From Ferruginibacter sp. (lineage in GTDB: Bacteria > Bacteroidota > Bacteroidia > Chitinophagales > Chitinophagaceae): a DNA stretch of 44,555 nt. Location of the stretch: contig JAURWD010000216.1 in the NCBI GenBank assembly GCA_030655145.1, positions 1 through 44,555 of the forward strand, written 5' to 3'. Shown here piece by piece: positions 21,892 through 30,500 of the stretch (positions within the stretch are counted from its first letter, which is position 1; each line of letters starts with the position of its first letter). Below the pieces are notes generated by a model that searched no databases, was not told the DNA's origin, and worked only from the letters and a program-made list of their open reading frames with translations. A program made the position numbers and the translations under genes.

Positions 21892-23085
21892 TTATTCAAT
21901 TTCCCGTTCGATCAGTTTACCTGTGTGCTTATTTTTCAAGATCAGTTTTTTTGCGCCATAATGCGTCAACTCTTCTTTGATCAGGTAATGATCAGCATCA
22001 TATTCGGCCAGGTGTTTCACTTGCTCCCCGGGTTCTTGGCCGCGCCAAATATCCAGGTTTACAGGTTCCCACAGTTTTGTTTTCGCTGATAAATAGGCTG
22101 CATCTAACACTGCATTCACGACATACCCGTCGTAAAAAGTTTCTTTCGGTGCCACGCCTTTATCCAATGAATTAAGCATGTCGGTAAACATGTGGTTGTA
22201 ACCGAGGTCATTGACCTCATCTCCCATCGGAAACAACCAACCAGAATTGCTTTCAGACTTTTCGGCCACGTAGTCTGTGCTTTTCCCACTTGTAAACATC
22301 TCTAGCCCGGTACGCAAAAAATTATTGATCCAGATGGTTCCTTCCGTTCCCATCACTTCATCCCGAAGATCGAGACCACCGCGAAATGTCCAGCTCACTT
22401 CAAACTGGCCGATCGCACCGCTTGCATATTTTACCAGTGCTATAGCGTGATCCTCCGCATCAATGGGTTTTACCTGTGTATCTGCCCAACACATCACTTC
22501 AATGGGACGCACGTCTTTGCCGATAAAGCTGCGACTGATCTCTACACAGTGACATCCAAGATCAAGGATACAGCCGCCACCGGATTGCTCTTTATCCCAA
22601 AACCAATCGCTGTGCGGCCCCGGGTGGGTTTCGCGGCTCTTGGCCCACAGTATCCTGCCAAGTGCGCCTGCCTTCACCGTTTCCATCGACTTTAAAAATT
22701 TAGGCGTGTACACGAGGTCTTCCAGGTAACCGTTAAAAATTCCAGCTTCTTCTACAGCAAGTAACATACGCTTTGCCTCTTCCGCATTACGGCCCAGGGG
22801 CTTCGTGGTCATTACAGCTTTTTTATGCTTGCAGCAAAGCAGTACTGCCGCTTCATGCAGGTTATTTGGCAGGGCAATACAAACTATATCGACCTCAGGC
22901 CGGTTGATGGCCTCCTCCATTTCCGTTGTAAAGTGTGGACAGGCATAATCTTCCGAAAAACGTTTGGCGGTTTCTTCGCGGCGCGAATAGACGCTTACGA
23001 TCTTGTCCTGGCTGCGTTGGCCGAGTAAGGACATGGCATAAAATCGGCCGATAAATCCGGCTCCGAGCATTGAGATTCTTTTCAT
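21892..23085 (-). CDS. Gfo/Idh/MocA-family oxidoreductase (cytoplasmic)
   Basis: A 397-residue NAD(P)-dependent dehydrogenase. The ATG at 23085 is chosen because it places the Rossmann motif RISMLGAGFIGRFYAMSL (GAGFIG, residues 8-13) at the N-terminus; the frame stays open 15 codons further upstream without features. The family motif usually written EKP reads TTKPLGRN at 93-100. The C-terminal domain contains SGGGCILDLGCHCVEISRSF, the substrate pocket D-x-G-x-H. No signal peptide, unlike the relative at 11.5-12.6 kb. Members with this layout act on inositols, sugars or their keto forms. It is 221 bases upstream of the SMP-30 gene on the same strand, and oxidation followed by lactone hydrolysis is a plausible but unproved pairing. 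Confidence 0.9.
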   Translation of the reverse strand: MKRISMLGAGFIGRFYAMSLLGQRSQDKIVSVYSRREETAKRFSEDYACPHFTTEMEEAINRPEVDIVCIALPNNLHEAAVLLCCKHKKAVMTTKPLGRNAEEAKRMLLAVEEAGIFNGYLEDLVYTPKFLKSMETVKAGALGRILWAKSRETHPGPHSDWFWDKEQSGGGCILDLGCHCVEISRSFIGKDVRPIEVMCWADTQVKPIDAEDHAIALVKYASGAIGQFEVSWTFRGGLDLRDEVMGTEGTIWINNFLRTGLEMFTSGKSTDYVAEKSESNSGWLFPMGDEVNDLGYNHMFTDMLNSLDKGVAPKETFYDGYVVNAVLDAAYLSAKTKLWEPVNLDIWRGQEPGEQVKHLAEYDADHYLIKEELTHYGAKKLILKNKHTGKLIEREIE

Positions 23086-23320
23086 ATAGAGGTTGTTATT
23101 CGTAAAATAAAGCAATTGACCAGCAAGCAAATTTGAAAAAAAACTACAAAAAGCCTAACACGTTGTAAAAGTTCAAATTACACATTCTTGCTGATTCGAA
23201 AATAAGGGTGAAGTACAGAAACTCAACTTTTATTGGCTCAATTAGCCCGGCATTCCCCAACCGGTAAATGCAAAAGTGTTGTTACTAAAACTGCAATTAG
23301 ATTATTAAGGCATAGTTTTT
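23086..23320. other. AT-rich non-coding region
   Basis: About 235 bases between the oxidoreductase start and a weak small open frame. I see no supportable gene or RNA. A TAGTTTTT at about 23309-23316 is one base from the -7 consensus and would place a start just before the small frame at 23321. Confidence 0.35.
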
Positions 23321-23638
23321 ATGGAATTGATAAGCATACTAACCTCACCACGTATGACACTTACTTTATTTACCACCCCAGCCCGACTTTGTTATAGCAC
23401 CATTGCAGTACAGGGGCCGATAATGACAACATTTATCCTGGTTGTTGCAGCCATTGCCAGCATATTGGTTGTGATAGCCGCTACCACAAAACCGAGCGAT
23501 ACGGCGCAAAATTTGCGGCAGCTTCGTAAACAACGGACGAGGCTGATCAAGTTTCACCAGGCAAAGAAATTACAAGGCCGCAGCTCGAATGCCAGTGGTG
23601 ACCCGTTGAATTTCAGTACTAAAATCTCATCCCTATGA
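23321..23638 (+). CDS. Hypothetical small membrane protein
   Basis: A weakly supported gene of up to 105 residues. The first 34 residues look random. From the internal ATG at 23423 the product would be 71 residues: MTTFILVVAAIASILVVIAAT, a clear membrane helix, then a basic tail (LRQLRKQRTRLIKFHQAKK). The shorter form resembles many single-pass small membrane proteins, so a start at 23423 is more likely if the gene is real. A hairpin followed by a T run at 23772-23820 on the same strand could be its terminator. No family is recognised. Confidence 0.4.
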   Translation: MELISILTSPRMTLTLFTTPARLCYSTIAVQGPIMTTFILVVAAIASILVVIAATTKPSDTAQNLRQLRKQRTRLIKFHQAKKLQGRSSNASGDPLNFSTKISSL

Positions 23639-23771
23639 GTAGCAACTATGTTGTAAACCGGAGAAAAAAGATTTGTTCTAAATGGCGCAGTTGTTGTTGG
23701 ATAACCTGCAAAACTATGCGAAGAATATATATTGAATTTTTGCCAGCATAAACGCTTTCAAAGGTCAGAAC

Positions 23772-23820
23772 ACCGGTTTAGCAGTTGTCGACGAACAAAT
23801 GGTAAACCGGTTTATTTTTT
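23772..23820 (+). terminator. Candidate plus-strand terminator between the small membrane gene and NUDIX
   Basis: ACCGGTTTA (23772-23780) pairs perfectly with TAAACCGGT (23803-23811) and is followed by TTATTTTTT. The 22-base loop can form a small inner hairpin. The T run overlaps the stop codon of the convergent NUDIX gene. The orientation fits termination of a plus-strand transcript from the small gene at 23.3-23.6 kb. Confidence 0.55.
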
Positions 23821-24285
23821 TGCTGATGTAAGGAGGATCGTTGAAAGTTGGCCGAGCAATGGAGCCTGTCCGGGCACAATCTTCGCGGCAGCAACATCCA
23901 GGCTAAACCAACCCGCCTTATCAACCTCGGGAAAAGACTTTTTGACCCCCGATTTCGGGGGCCAAATTATTTCAAACAGATTACTGGTAATGTTGTCGAC
24001 GTTAAGATCACCCGCTAGCGCCCACGCATAGACGATCTTTCCGGATTTTTGTTTTACCGGTTCCAAGGGAATAAAATTACCAGCCAACTTCAGCCCGGTT
24101 TCCTCTTCTACTTCCCTGATCGCGGCTGTGAGTGGATCTTCGTCTTGTGTAAACTCGCCTTTGGGAATTGACCAGGCGCCAATGTCTTTTTTCGCCCAAA
24201 AGGGCCCGCCGGGATGGACAAGCATTACCTCCGTGATCGCAGATGTATTCCTGAATAGGAGGATACCAGCACTTTTTTTCTCCAT
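23812..24285 (-). CDS. NUDIX hydrolase
   Basis: A 157-residue NUDIX protein with a complete Nudix box: GEFTQDEDPLTAAIREVEEETGL fits the G-x5-E-x7-R-E-U-x-E-E-x-G-U pattern, which supplies the Mg2+-binding glutamates. The opening MEKKSAGILLFR and the following WSIPKGEF are typical of small NTP or diadenosine polyphosphate hydrolases. The ATG at 24285 is preferred over a GTG-ATG pair at 24303/24300, because it places the first beta-strand of the fold right after the start. The substrate cannot be assigned. Single gene, facing a terminator-like hairpin at its 3' end. Confidence 0.9.
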   Translation of the reverse strand: MEKKSAGILLFRNTSAITEVMLVHPGGPFWAKKDIGAWSIPKGEFTQDEDPLTAAIREVEEETGLKLAGNFIPLEPVKQKSGKIVYAWALAGDLNVDNITSNLFEIIWPPKSGVKKSFPEVDKAGWFSLDVAAAKIVPGQAPLLGQLSTILLTSAKK

Positions 24286-24458
24286 GATACCAATTTGCAT
24301 CACAATCTATACCATAAATTAGTGAATTGATGTAGCGCAAAAAACGAACGATTAAATAACTGCGTGTATACGTTACCGGTAAGCCTACAAATTTTCTAGA
24401 AAATAACAAATAATGATGCTGCACGAGAAGCAAGTGGAGATTGTGAAAACAAGGGATC

Positions 24459-25286
24459 TTAGAAAGTGCAGTGATGAAGTGCCATTACGGGAACCTGGCT
24501 GTGCAGGACCAATTGCTTTGTATGACTTTTGTGCATGAGCTTATACAAAAGGCCATGTGGTTTCGGAAGTACGATGAGTAGGTCGATACTCGCTTCTTCA
24601 GCAAAATATAAAATACCATCATCAATATTGTCACTCGAGATAAAGTGAAACTGCGGAACAACCGGCGCAAATTTCTTATTCAACCGGGAGGAAAGGTGAA
24701 CCACATCGGGGTTATGTTCCCCGGGACGGGCTGTGTTTAAGATGTGAAGTTGAGCATCGAGGTCCTGGATAATTCGTTTGATGTCATTGATAGGTACCAC
24801 CTCCATTACCTGGTCGAAATCGCAGGCAAGACCTACTTTTTTGATCGAACAAAAAGTCACGTTCCCTGGAACCGTGATGAGCGGCCAGTTCAAATGACTC
24901 ATCGCATGTGCGGCATGGCTGCCGAACAAAAAATGCTCGACCCCAGTCGATCCTTGGCAGCCCATGACAACGGCATACGGCCGGAGATGCTGACACACGT
25001 TTTCAAGCTCCGAAAAGAACTGACCAAAGCGTATTTCTGTTTTGATCCCTATTTGCTCCGGGGCATACCGTGCCAGCTCATTTTTCAACGCAAGCATTGA
25101 TTGTTGGATCTCCTCGTGAATGTCTATATCAGTCATGGCTAACGGAACCTCGGCATACACAACCGGTACCTGGTAGGCATGTAATAAAACGATACTTGCC
25201 TCGACCGTTTGAGCGAAGTCGATTGCATACTTCGCAGCATTCAATGCGGTCGAAGAAAAATCGGTAGGAACAAGGATGGTTTTCAT
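24459..25286 (-). CDS. Tandem universal stress protein (UspA)
   Basis: A 275-residue protein with two Usp domains. Domain 1 (about 1-145) opens with MKTILVPTDFSSTALNAAKYAIDFA and carries the ATP-binding pattern VVMGCQGSTGVEHFLFGSHAAHAM (G-x2-G-x9-G-S). Domain 2 (about 150-275) keeps VGLACDFDQV and the closing LHSQVPVMALHH but lacks a good glycine motif, so probably only the first half binds nucleotide. The ATG at 25286 begins the conserved fold; the open frame extends 29 codons upstream without similarity. It follows the baeRF gene by 87 bases on the same strand and is probably co-regulated with it as a stress or low-oxygen response pair. Confidence 0.92.
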   Translation of the reverse strand: MKTILVPTDFSSTALNAAKYAIDFAQTVEASIVLLHAYQVPVVYAEVPLAMTDIDIHEEIQQSMLALKNELARYAPEQIGIKTEIRFGQFFSELENVCQHLRPYAVVMGCQGSTGVEHFLFGSHAAHAMSHLNWPLITVPGNVTFCSIKKVGLACDFDQVMEVVPINDIKRIIQDLDAQLHILNTARPGEHNPDVVHLSSRLNKKFAPVVPQFHFISSDNIDDGILYFAEEASIDLLIVLPKPHGLLYKLMHKSHTKQLVLHSQVPVMALHHCTF

Positions 25287-25373
25287 GATGCCAGGTTTAA
25301 TGATGAACCAATCAACGATTTTTAAACAGGAACACGGGCTGGTGTTTGCAAACACCTCTCTTCTTCCAAACAA

Positions 25374-26471
25374 TTAGAGGATCAGGGCGATATGCTCGTG
25401 CCCGCTAAGAAGACCATCTGGAACTATTTCTACTTCCGCCCCGGTCTCCAGCAGTTTTTCAATCACTTCGTCTACCCCATCCTGGATGTAGGAATACTTG
25501 CTGTAGTGACCAATGGCACGGTACAAAGCGCTGTCACCATCATTACAGTTGGTTGAAGAGGGAAAACATGCTTCTATGACTAACAATTTCCCCTTGCCCT
25601 TCATTACCTGCTCCCGAACAAGTTGAATACCGGTGGCAAGACGGCCGGTCTTCTGAGCAACAGCGATCCGATTCAGTAAATATTCTTCCCGCATCGCTTC
25701 CCAATCCTGCACCAGCGGTCCAACAAATTGCTTAAGCTTCGCGACCGTCAATTGTTCTTGTTCCAGCGGAATGTATTGAACCACCATTGCTTCATGCCGG
25801 GTCAGTTGCCTAAACCGGGCAATCGTTTTCTGCGGCCCAACTACTATGATCGGTATGTGATGAACTCCTACGTTGGCAGTAACAGCCCGGTCGATGCGTT
25901 CTAAAAATTGCTGGGCAAGCGGATCTCCATCTATACTTGAATAAGGCGTGCTAACAGGTACAGGGGATTTCGTCAAACTTGCCCTCGGAGCAACCGGCGT
26001 TATGGTCGCGATCCGTGTAAACTTGTGTTCACTGGCCTGGTACATGTGTCCTTCTTTTTCACTGATAAACAGCACCAGGTATCCTGGTAACGGTTTCCTG
26101 GCAGAGAGCAAATCGCGGACTTTGAAAGACTCGGAGATGGTGATACTGCGCTCGACCTCAAAATCGAGGTAGAGCAGTTTTTCGAAAAAAGGTGAGACGA
26201 AAAGAGCAACACTTTTTTTGTAGGTGTTATAATTCAGGTGCTGAAAAAGCAATTTCATTTTTTGAATTACCAGCATGCCCATGTCATCGCAATGATTGCG
26301 CAATAATTCTATCTCGGTGCTTTCGACTGCCTTCGCAATTGATTGCTGAAGGGTTGCTGACTTATTCATTTTGGGATTGAAGGAAAGAGTAATCGAAACT
26401 GAAGGACCAACCGGGAATTTTTTGGCCACTTCTTCCCTGCTTGTTGAAGTAACTGTTTTCATGGCGCTCAT
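25374..26471 (-). CDS. baeRF-type release-factor-related protein (bacterial archaeo-eukaryotic release factor family)
   Basis: A 365-residue protein that I assign to the baeRF group (family 3-like), bacterial relatives of the eRF1/Pelota middle domain. Supporting features are the N-terminal VSITLSFNPKMNKSATLQQSI, the conserved SITISESFKVRDLLSARKPLPGYLVLFISEKEGHMYQ, the strand VHHIPIIVVGPQKTIARFRQL, and the C-terminal GDSALYRAIGHYSKYSYIQDGVDEVIEKLLETGAEVEIVPDGLL. Such proteins are proposed to act in ribosome rescue, modification or hibernation. The family assignment is from memory of these motifs. Start is ATG 26471 (or 26462, three codons later). It is upstream of the UspA gene in the same direction, a common association. 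Confidence 0.78.
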   Translation of the reverse strand: MSAMKTVTSTSREEVAKKFPVGPSVSITLSFNPKMNKSATLQQSIAKAVESTEIELLRNHCDDMGMLVIQKMKLLFQHLNYNTYKKSVALFVSPFFEKLLYLDFEVERSITISESFKVRDLLSARKPLPGYLVLFISEKEGHMYQASEHKFTRIATITPVAPRASLTKSPVPVSTPYSSIDGDPLAQQFLERIDRAVTANVGVHHIPIIVVGPQKTIARFRQLTRHEAMVVQYIPLEQEQLTVAKLKQFVGPLVQDWEAMREEYLLNRIAVAQKTGRLATGIQLVREQVMKGKGKLLVIEACFPSSTNCNDGDSALYRAIGHYSKYSYIQDGVDEVIEKLLETGAEVEIVPDGLLSGHEHIALIL

Positions 26472-26472
26472 T

Positions 26473-26489
26473 TTAGTAAAAGTACTTTT
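26473..26489. promoter_or_regulatory. Candidate operator upstream of baeRF/UspA, similar to the RIC palindrome half-site
   Basis: TTAGTAAAAGTA at 26473-26484 is 11/12 identical to the half-site TTAATAAAAGTA of the perfect palindrome before the RIC gene at 44096. The core AAAAGTACTTTT (26478-26489) is itself a perfect 12-base palindrome. It sits two bases from the ATG. A chance resemblance of AT-rich DNA is possible. Confidence 0.3.
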
Positions 26490-26799
26490 CTGGTACCATA
26501 ACTTAACTGACGAATATCATGATCTGGACTGCCTTTTATCACTTCGGTTTTCGATGAATGGATTCTTGCTAAAATTAAGTTCCTCCCAACAAAAAAATGG
26601 GGAAAATGGAAAGTACAGATCTTCAATATTTTTTGTCGATGAGTGAGAACTGATCGCAGGCCCGCACGGTTTTAAACACCACTATCATGCCAGTAAAAAT
26701 CGCCGATTTAACACATATTAATCAATACTCCCTGTCGTAACATGATCGACCTCATCTTCGCAACTGTTGATGCTCATACAATTTTAACGTGGCTTCTAA
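26490..26799. other. Non-coding divergent region between baeRF and the PNPOx-like gene
   Basis: About 310 bases with no gene I can support. It must hold the promoter of the baeRF/UspA pair on the minus strand, for which I find no exact -7 box, and ends at the plus-strand promoter element at 26800. Confidence 0.4.
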
Positions 26800-26807
26800 T
26801 AGTTTTG
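26800..26807 (+). promoter_or_regulatory. Candidate -7 element of the PNPOx-like gene
   Basis: TAGTTTTG matches TAnnTTTG exactly. Transcription would begin near 26814, which makes the early ATG at 26815 almost leaderless and supports the internal ATG at 26869 as the translation start, with a leader of about 55 bases. Confidence 0.5.
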
Positions 26808-26868
26808 AAAACTAATGCGGGTGCCCTGTTTGATGCCCGCCATTTACTCACAAAAAAATGATGGTATG

Positions 26869-27315
26869 TTAGGAAACTTAAGTGAACCCCAGGTAAACAA
26901 TATCCTGCTAAGCCAGGCAGTTGGGCGTATCGGTTGTTCAGAAAATGATCAACCATACATTGTACCCGTAAACTATGTGTTTGATGGTACCGCGATCTAT
27001 GGGCAAACCCAACGCGGAAAGAAACTTGACATCATGCGAGCAAATCCGAACGTTTGTTTCCAGGTCGATCTCATTTCACAAATGGGCAGTTGGCAAAGCG
27101 TATTGATCACCGGGACTTTCCATGAGTTGCTGGACGAAGAAGCCGGGGATGCGAGGCGGAGTTTGTACAACAAAGTATTTCCACTGCTTACAGACAATAC
27201 AATTCATTCGCATGAGCACGAAGTGTTGACGGAGATTCATGATGCGAACCGGGTGAAAGAAGTTATGTATCGCATTGTCATTAAAACGAAGACAGGCCGG
27301 TTTGAAAAACCCTAA
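26869..27315 (+). CDS. Pyridoxamine 5'-phosphate oxidase-family flavin-binding protein
   Basis: A 148-residue split-barrel flavoprotein of the COG3467-like group. MLGNLSEPQVNNILLSQAVGRIGCSENDQPYIVPVNYVFDG carries the usual N-terminal helix and first strands; YGQTQRGKKLDIMRANPNVCFQVD is the flavin-phosphate region (G-x-K-x-D-x-x-R). The ending YRIVIKTKTGRFEKP is typical. The frame is open from an ATG at 26815, but the extra 18 residues are unlike the family and a -7 promoter box lies just upstream of that ATG, so the start at 26869 is preferred. The substrate is unknown; related proteins include 5-nitroimidazole resistance (Nim) proteins, so a redox-detoxifying role is possible. Confidence 0.88.
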   Translation, partial: LGNLSEPQVNNILLSQAVGRIGCSENDQPYIVPVNYVFDGTAIYGQTQRGKKLDIMRANPNVCFQVDLISQMGSWQSVLITGTFHELLDEEAGDARRSLYNKVFPLLTDNTIHSHEHEVLTEIHDANRVKEVMYRIVIKTKTGRFEKP

Positions 27316-27554
27316 CCGGCAGAAAATTGCACTTGCTGTCTAAAAATGAAGACGTGATTTATTTCGATAAATGATGATTGCTATAAACCCAACCAGGTAA
27401 ACGACAATAAGAACCGCCCGTGATCCAATCCAACGACAGCTCATCGTTTCGCCTGGCTTGTCTCTCCACGAGCGACCCTAATATGAGATTTTCTGTGCAT
27501 ATTTGTATGATGCTTTATTAATTACTAACCCGCATCAACAAACGAACTGCACAG

Positions 27555-30500
27555 GTGAAAATCCAATTCCGCCAATTCTGTTTAAAAATTCAAAGCTTCT
27601 TCGCCTGGATTTGTGTTCTCTTCCTGGGAACAGTGCCCGCTTATGCGCAGCAGGCGATGTTCACCAATCAACAGCATTTTGGAGTTGAAGAAGGCCTTCC
27701 ACAAAGTTATATCAGTGGTATTACGCAAGACAAGGACGGGTTTCTTTGGCTGGCAACCCTCGACGGTCTCGCCCGCTATGACGGCAGAAGATTCCGAACC
27801 TTCCGGTACAACCCGGGCGACAGTACAGGCCTCGCTGGCAATGCTATCTACTACGTGTACCCGCAAGTAAATAACCAGTTTTCTTTATCCTATGATGGCT
27901 TACTCAATGATGAGTTTGATCTGCAGTCTTTTAAAGTAACTCATAACTCAGGCCGGGAAAAACTGAGACAACTCGCCGGTGAGATCTGGAAAGTATCCTA
28001 CAGCCAGTATGCGTACAATGGTAAAGACTGGATCTTTATCTGCCCTGGCAACCAGGGGATCGGTATATTAAATGTTGCCTCCGAACAAGCCCGTTATTGT
28101 AATAAAAAAAACGGTGCGTTACAACAGGACAGCATATCCGCAATTGTACTCACTGATAGCGGGAAGCTATACATGCTTTCCCCGGGTGGTATCCAGGTGA
28201 GTGATGTTACGCTTAAGAAGTACAAATTCATTCCCATCCCCGGTTTAAGAAAATTAAATGTGCAAACTAAAGCGGGACGGCAGACTTACAGCAGCCTGGC
28301 AGTGCTACCAAATAATCGACTCGCCTATTTTGATCTGAATACGATCGTAATATTCGATCTCACCAGGCAAACATTTGTAGAACATCCCATCCCAGCAGGA
28401 AGAACACCGAAGCCTGTTTACGAACGAAGTACAAAAGTGGATTCAAAGGGACGCCTGTATTTCGAAACAGAAGGCCGCGTCATCCGCATGGAGGCGAACG
28501 GTGAAATGAAATTGCTCTGGGAAAATGTTGCCAACCCTTCGCTGCATATCAGCGCTTATTTTATTGACTGGTCAGATGTTTTGTGGGTAAGCGTAAACGC
28601 ACAGGGGCTTACAAAAGTAGACCTGCAGGCTTTACCATTTTCGACGTATAAGTACAAAGTGAATTTCATTTCCGACATCATGGAACAGGCTGGTGCACGC
28701 AAGCAAGATTTTCCTGGTCATTGGTCGCTGCTGGAGATGTCGTATTACTTCCGCCAGGCAACCGACGGAAAAGGAAACCGCTATGTGTGTCACAATTACG
28801 GCAACAGGAACGAAGTATTTGTTTTAAATGCATCCGGGCTAAAATCTTTCAGGCATGTACCATCCAATGCATTGTATACCGCACTGATCGTAATGCCCGA
28901 TGGCGAAGTGAGGGTATACGATGAAAAAACCGCTGCCTGGTATTGTTGGACAAACCCCGATGCGATTCCAACGATCATACAATTTGATAAACAAAGCATG
29001 GTCGACATGAACCTGGCTGACGCCCGCATGATCGGCGGATACCTCTGGTTATCGACCTACACGGAAGGATTACTGCAATACAAGGATACTACGAGGGTCA
29101 ATCATTTTTCAGGTACGATGCCAACAGGAAAGATGCCGAATGACCTCACGGAAATTTGCCCAGACCCTACCCATGCTGACCGGTTTTGGGTAGGATCAAG
29201 AGGTGGCGGATTGGTGTTGTGGAACGTGAAATCGGGCCTGGAGAAAATTTATACCACGAACGACGGCCTACCGAATAATACCATCTATTGTATTCTTCCC
29301 GGCAAAAATGGCACCATCTGGTGCAGCAGCAATAAGGGTATTTTCAGGTTTGATCCCGCAACAAAACAAGTAACCAGTTTTGAGAAGCCTGATGGGTTGC
29401 AAGGAAACGAATTTAACCGTGCGCATAAATTACTTTTTAATGATGGTCGCATCGCATTTGGAGGCATGGAAGGTTACACGATTTTTCACCCCGACGATTT
29501 TGAGATTAAGGCGACCAAAGTTGAAGTACCGGTAATGGTGACTGCTTTACAGATCAATAACCGACCGCAGGGAATGGGTATTCCGAATGGCTATATTACG
29601 CAGCCTGTTGCTACGATAAAGGAGCTTGACCTGCCATACGATCAAAATTATCTTCGGTTTGAATTTGCCGCCCTACTATTTAATCAACCACAAAAAACGA
29701 GGTACCGTTACCAACTAAAAGGAGCCGATGACGATTGGATCGATAATGGAACGAGTAATGTTGCCGCCTATGCAGCAATCAAGCCAGGAGATTATGTGCT
29801 GCAATTAAACGCGACAGATCAAAACGGGCAATGGAGCAACACGATCAAAGAAATTAATATCCTCATTCGTCCACCATTTTGGGCTACCTGGTGGGCACGG
29901 CTTAGTTATGTCTTACTGGCCGCCGGGCTGTTATTGATCTACCTCCGCTTTCGCGAGAAAGCAATGCGGACAAAACAACAACTCGTTTTTGAACAACGGG
30001 AAGCACTTCGCCTCAAAGAAATGGACGAGGTGAAAGATCGTTTCTTCAGCAACATCACGCATGAATTTCGTACGCCACTTACGTTGATCGTCACGCCTCT
30101 TGAAAAACTGGCGCAAAACACTTCCCTGCCGGCCCCGGTGCTTAACACGGTTAACATTGCTCAAAAAAATTCGCGGCAGTTGTTGAGCCTGATCAATGAA
30201 TTCCTTGATTTTTCGAAGTTGCAGGATGGACAAATGCAATTAAAATTTTCCGCCGGGGAGCTCACGCTTTTTGTGAAAGAGATCATGCAATCTTTTGAGG
30301 CCACCGCCCAGGAAAGAAATGTTGAACTTTCCTTTGTACCTGGCAGCGTCTCCGGATCTTGTTTGTTTGACCAGGAAAAATGGGCAAAGATCCTGACCAA
30401 CCTGCTCGGGAATGCCCTCAAATTCACACCGGCAGGTGGCAAGGTAACGGTAACGCTTAACCTAGATGAAAATGAAGTTGCAGAATTGCAGGTGACGGAC

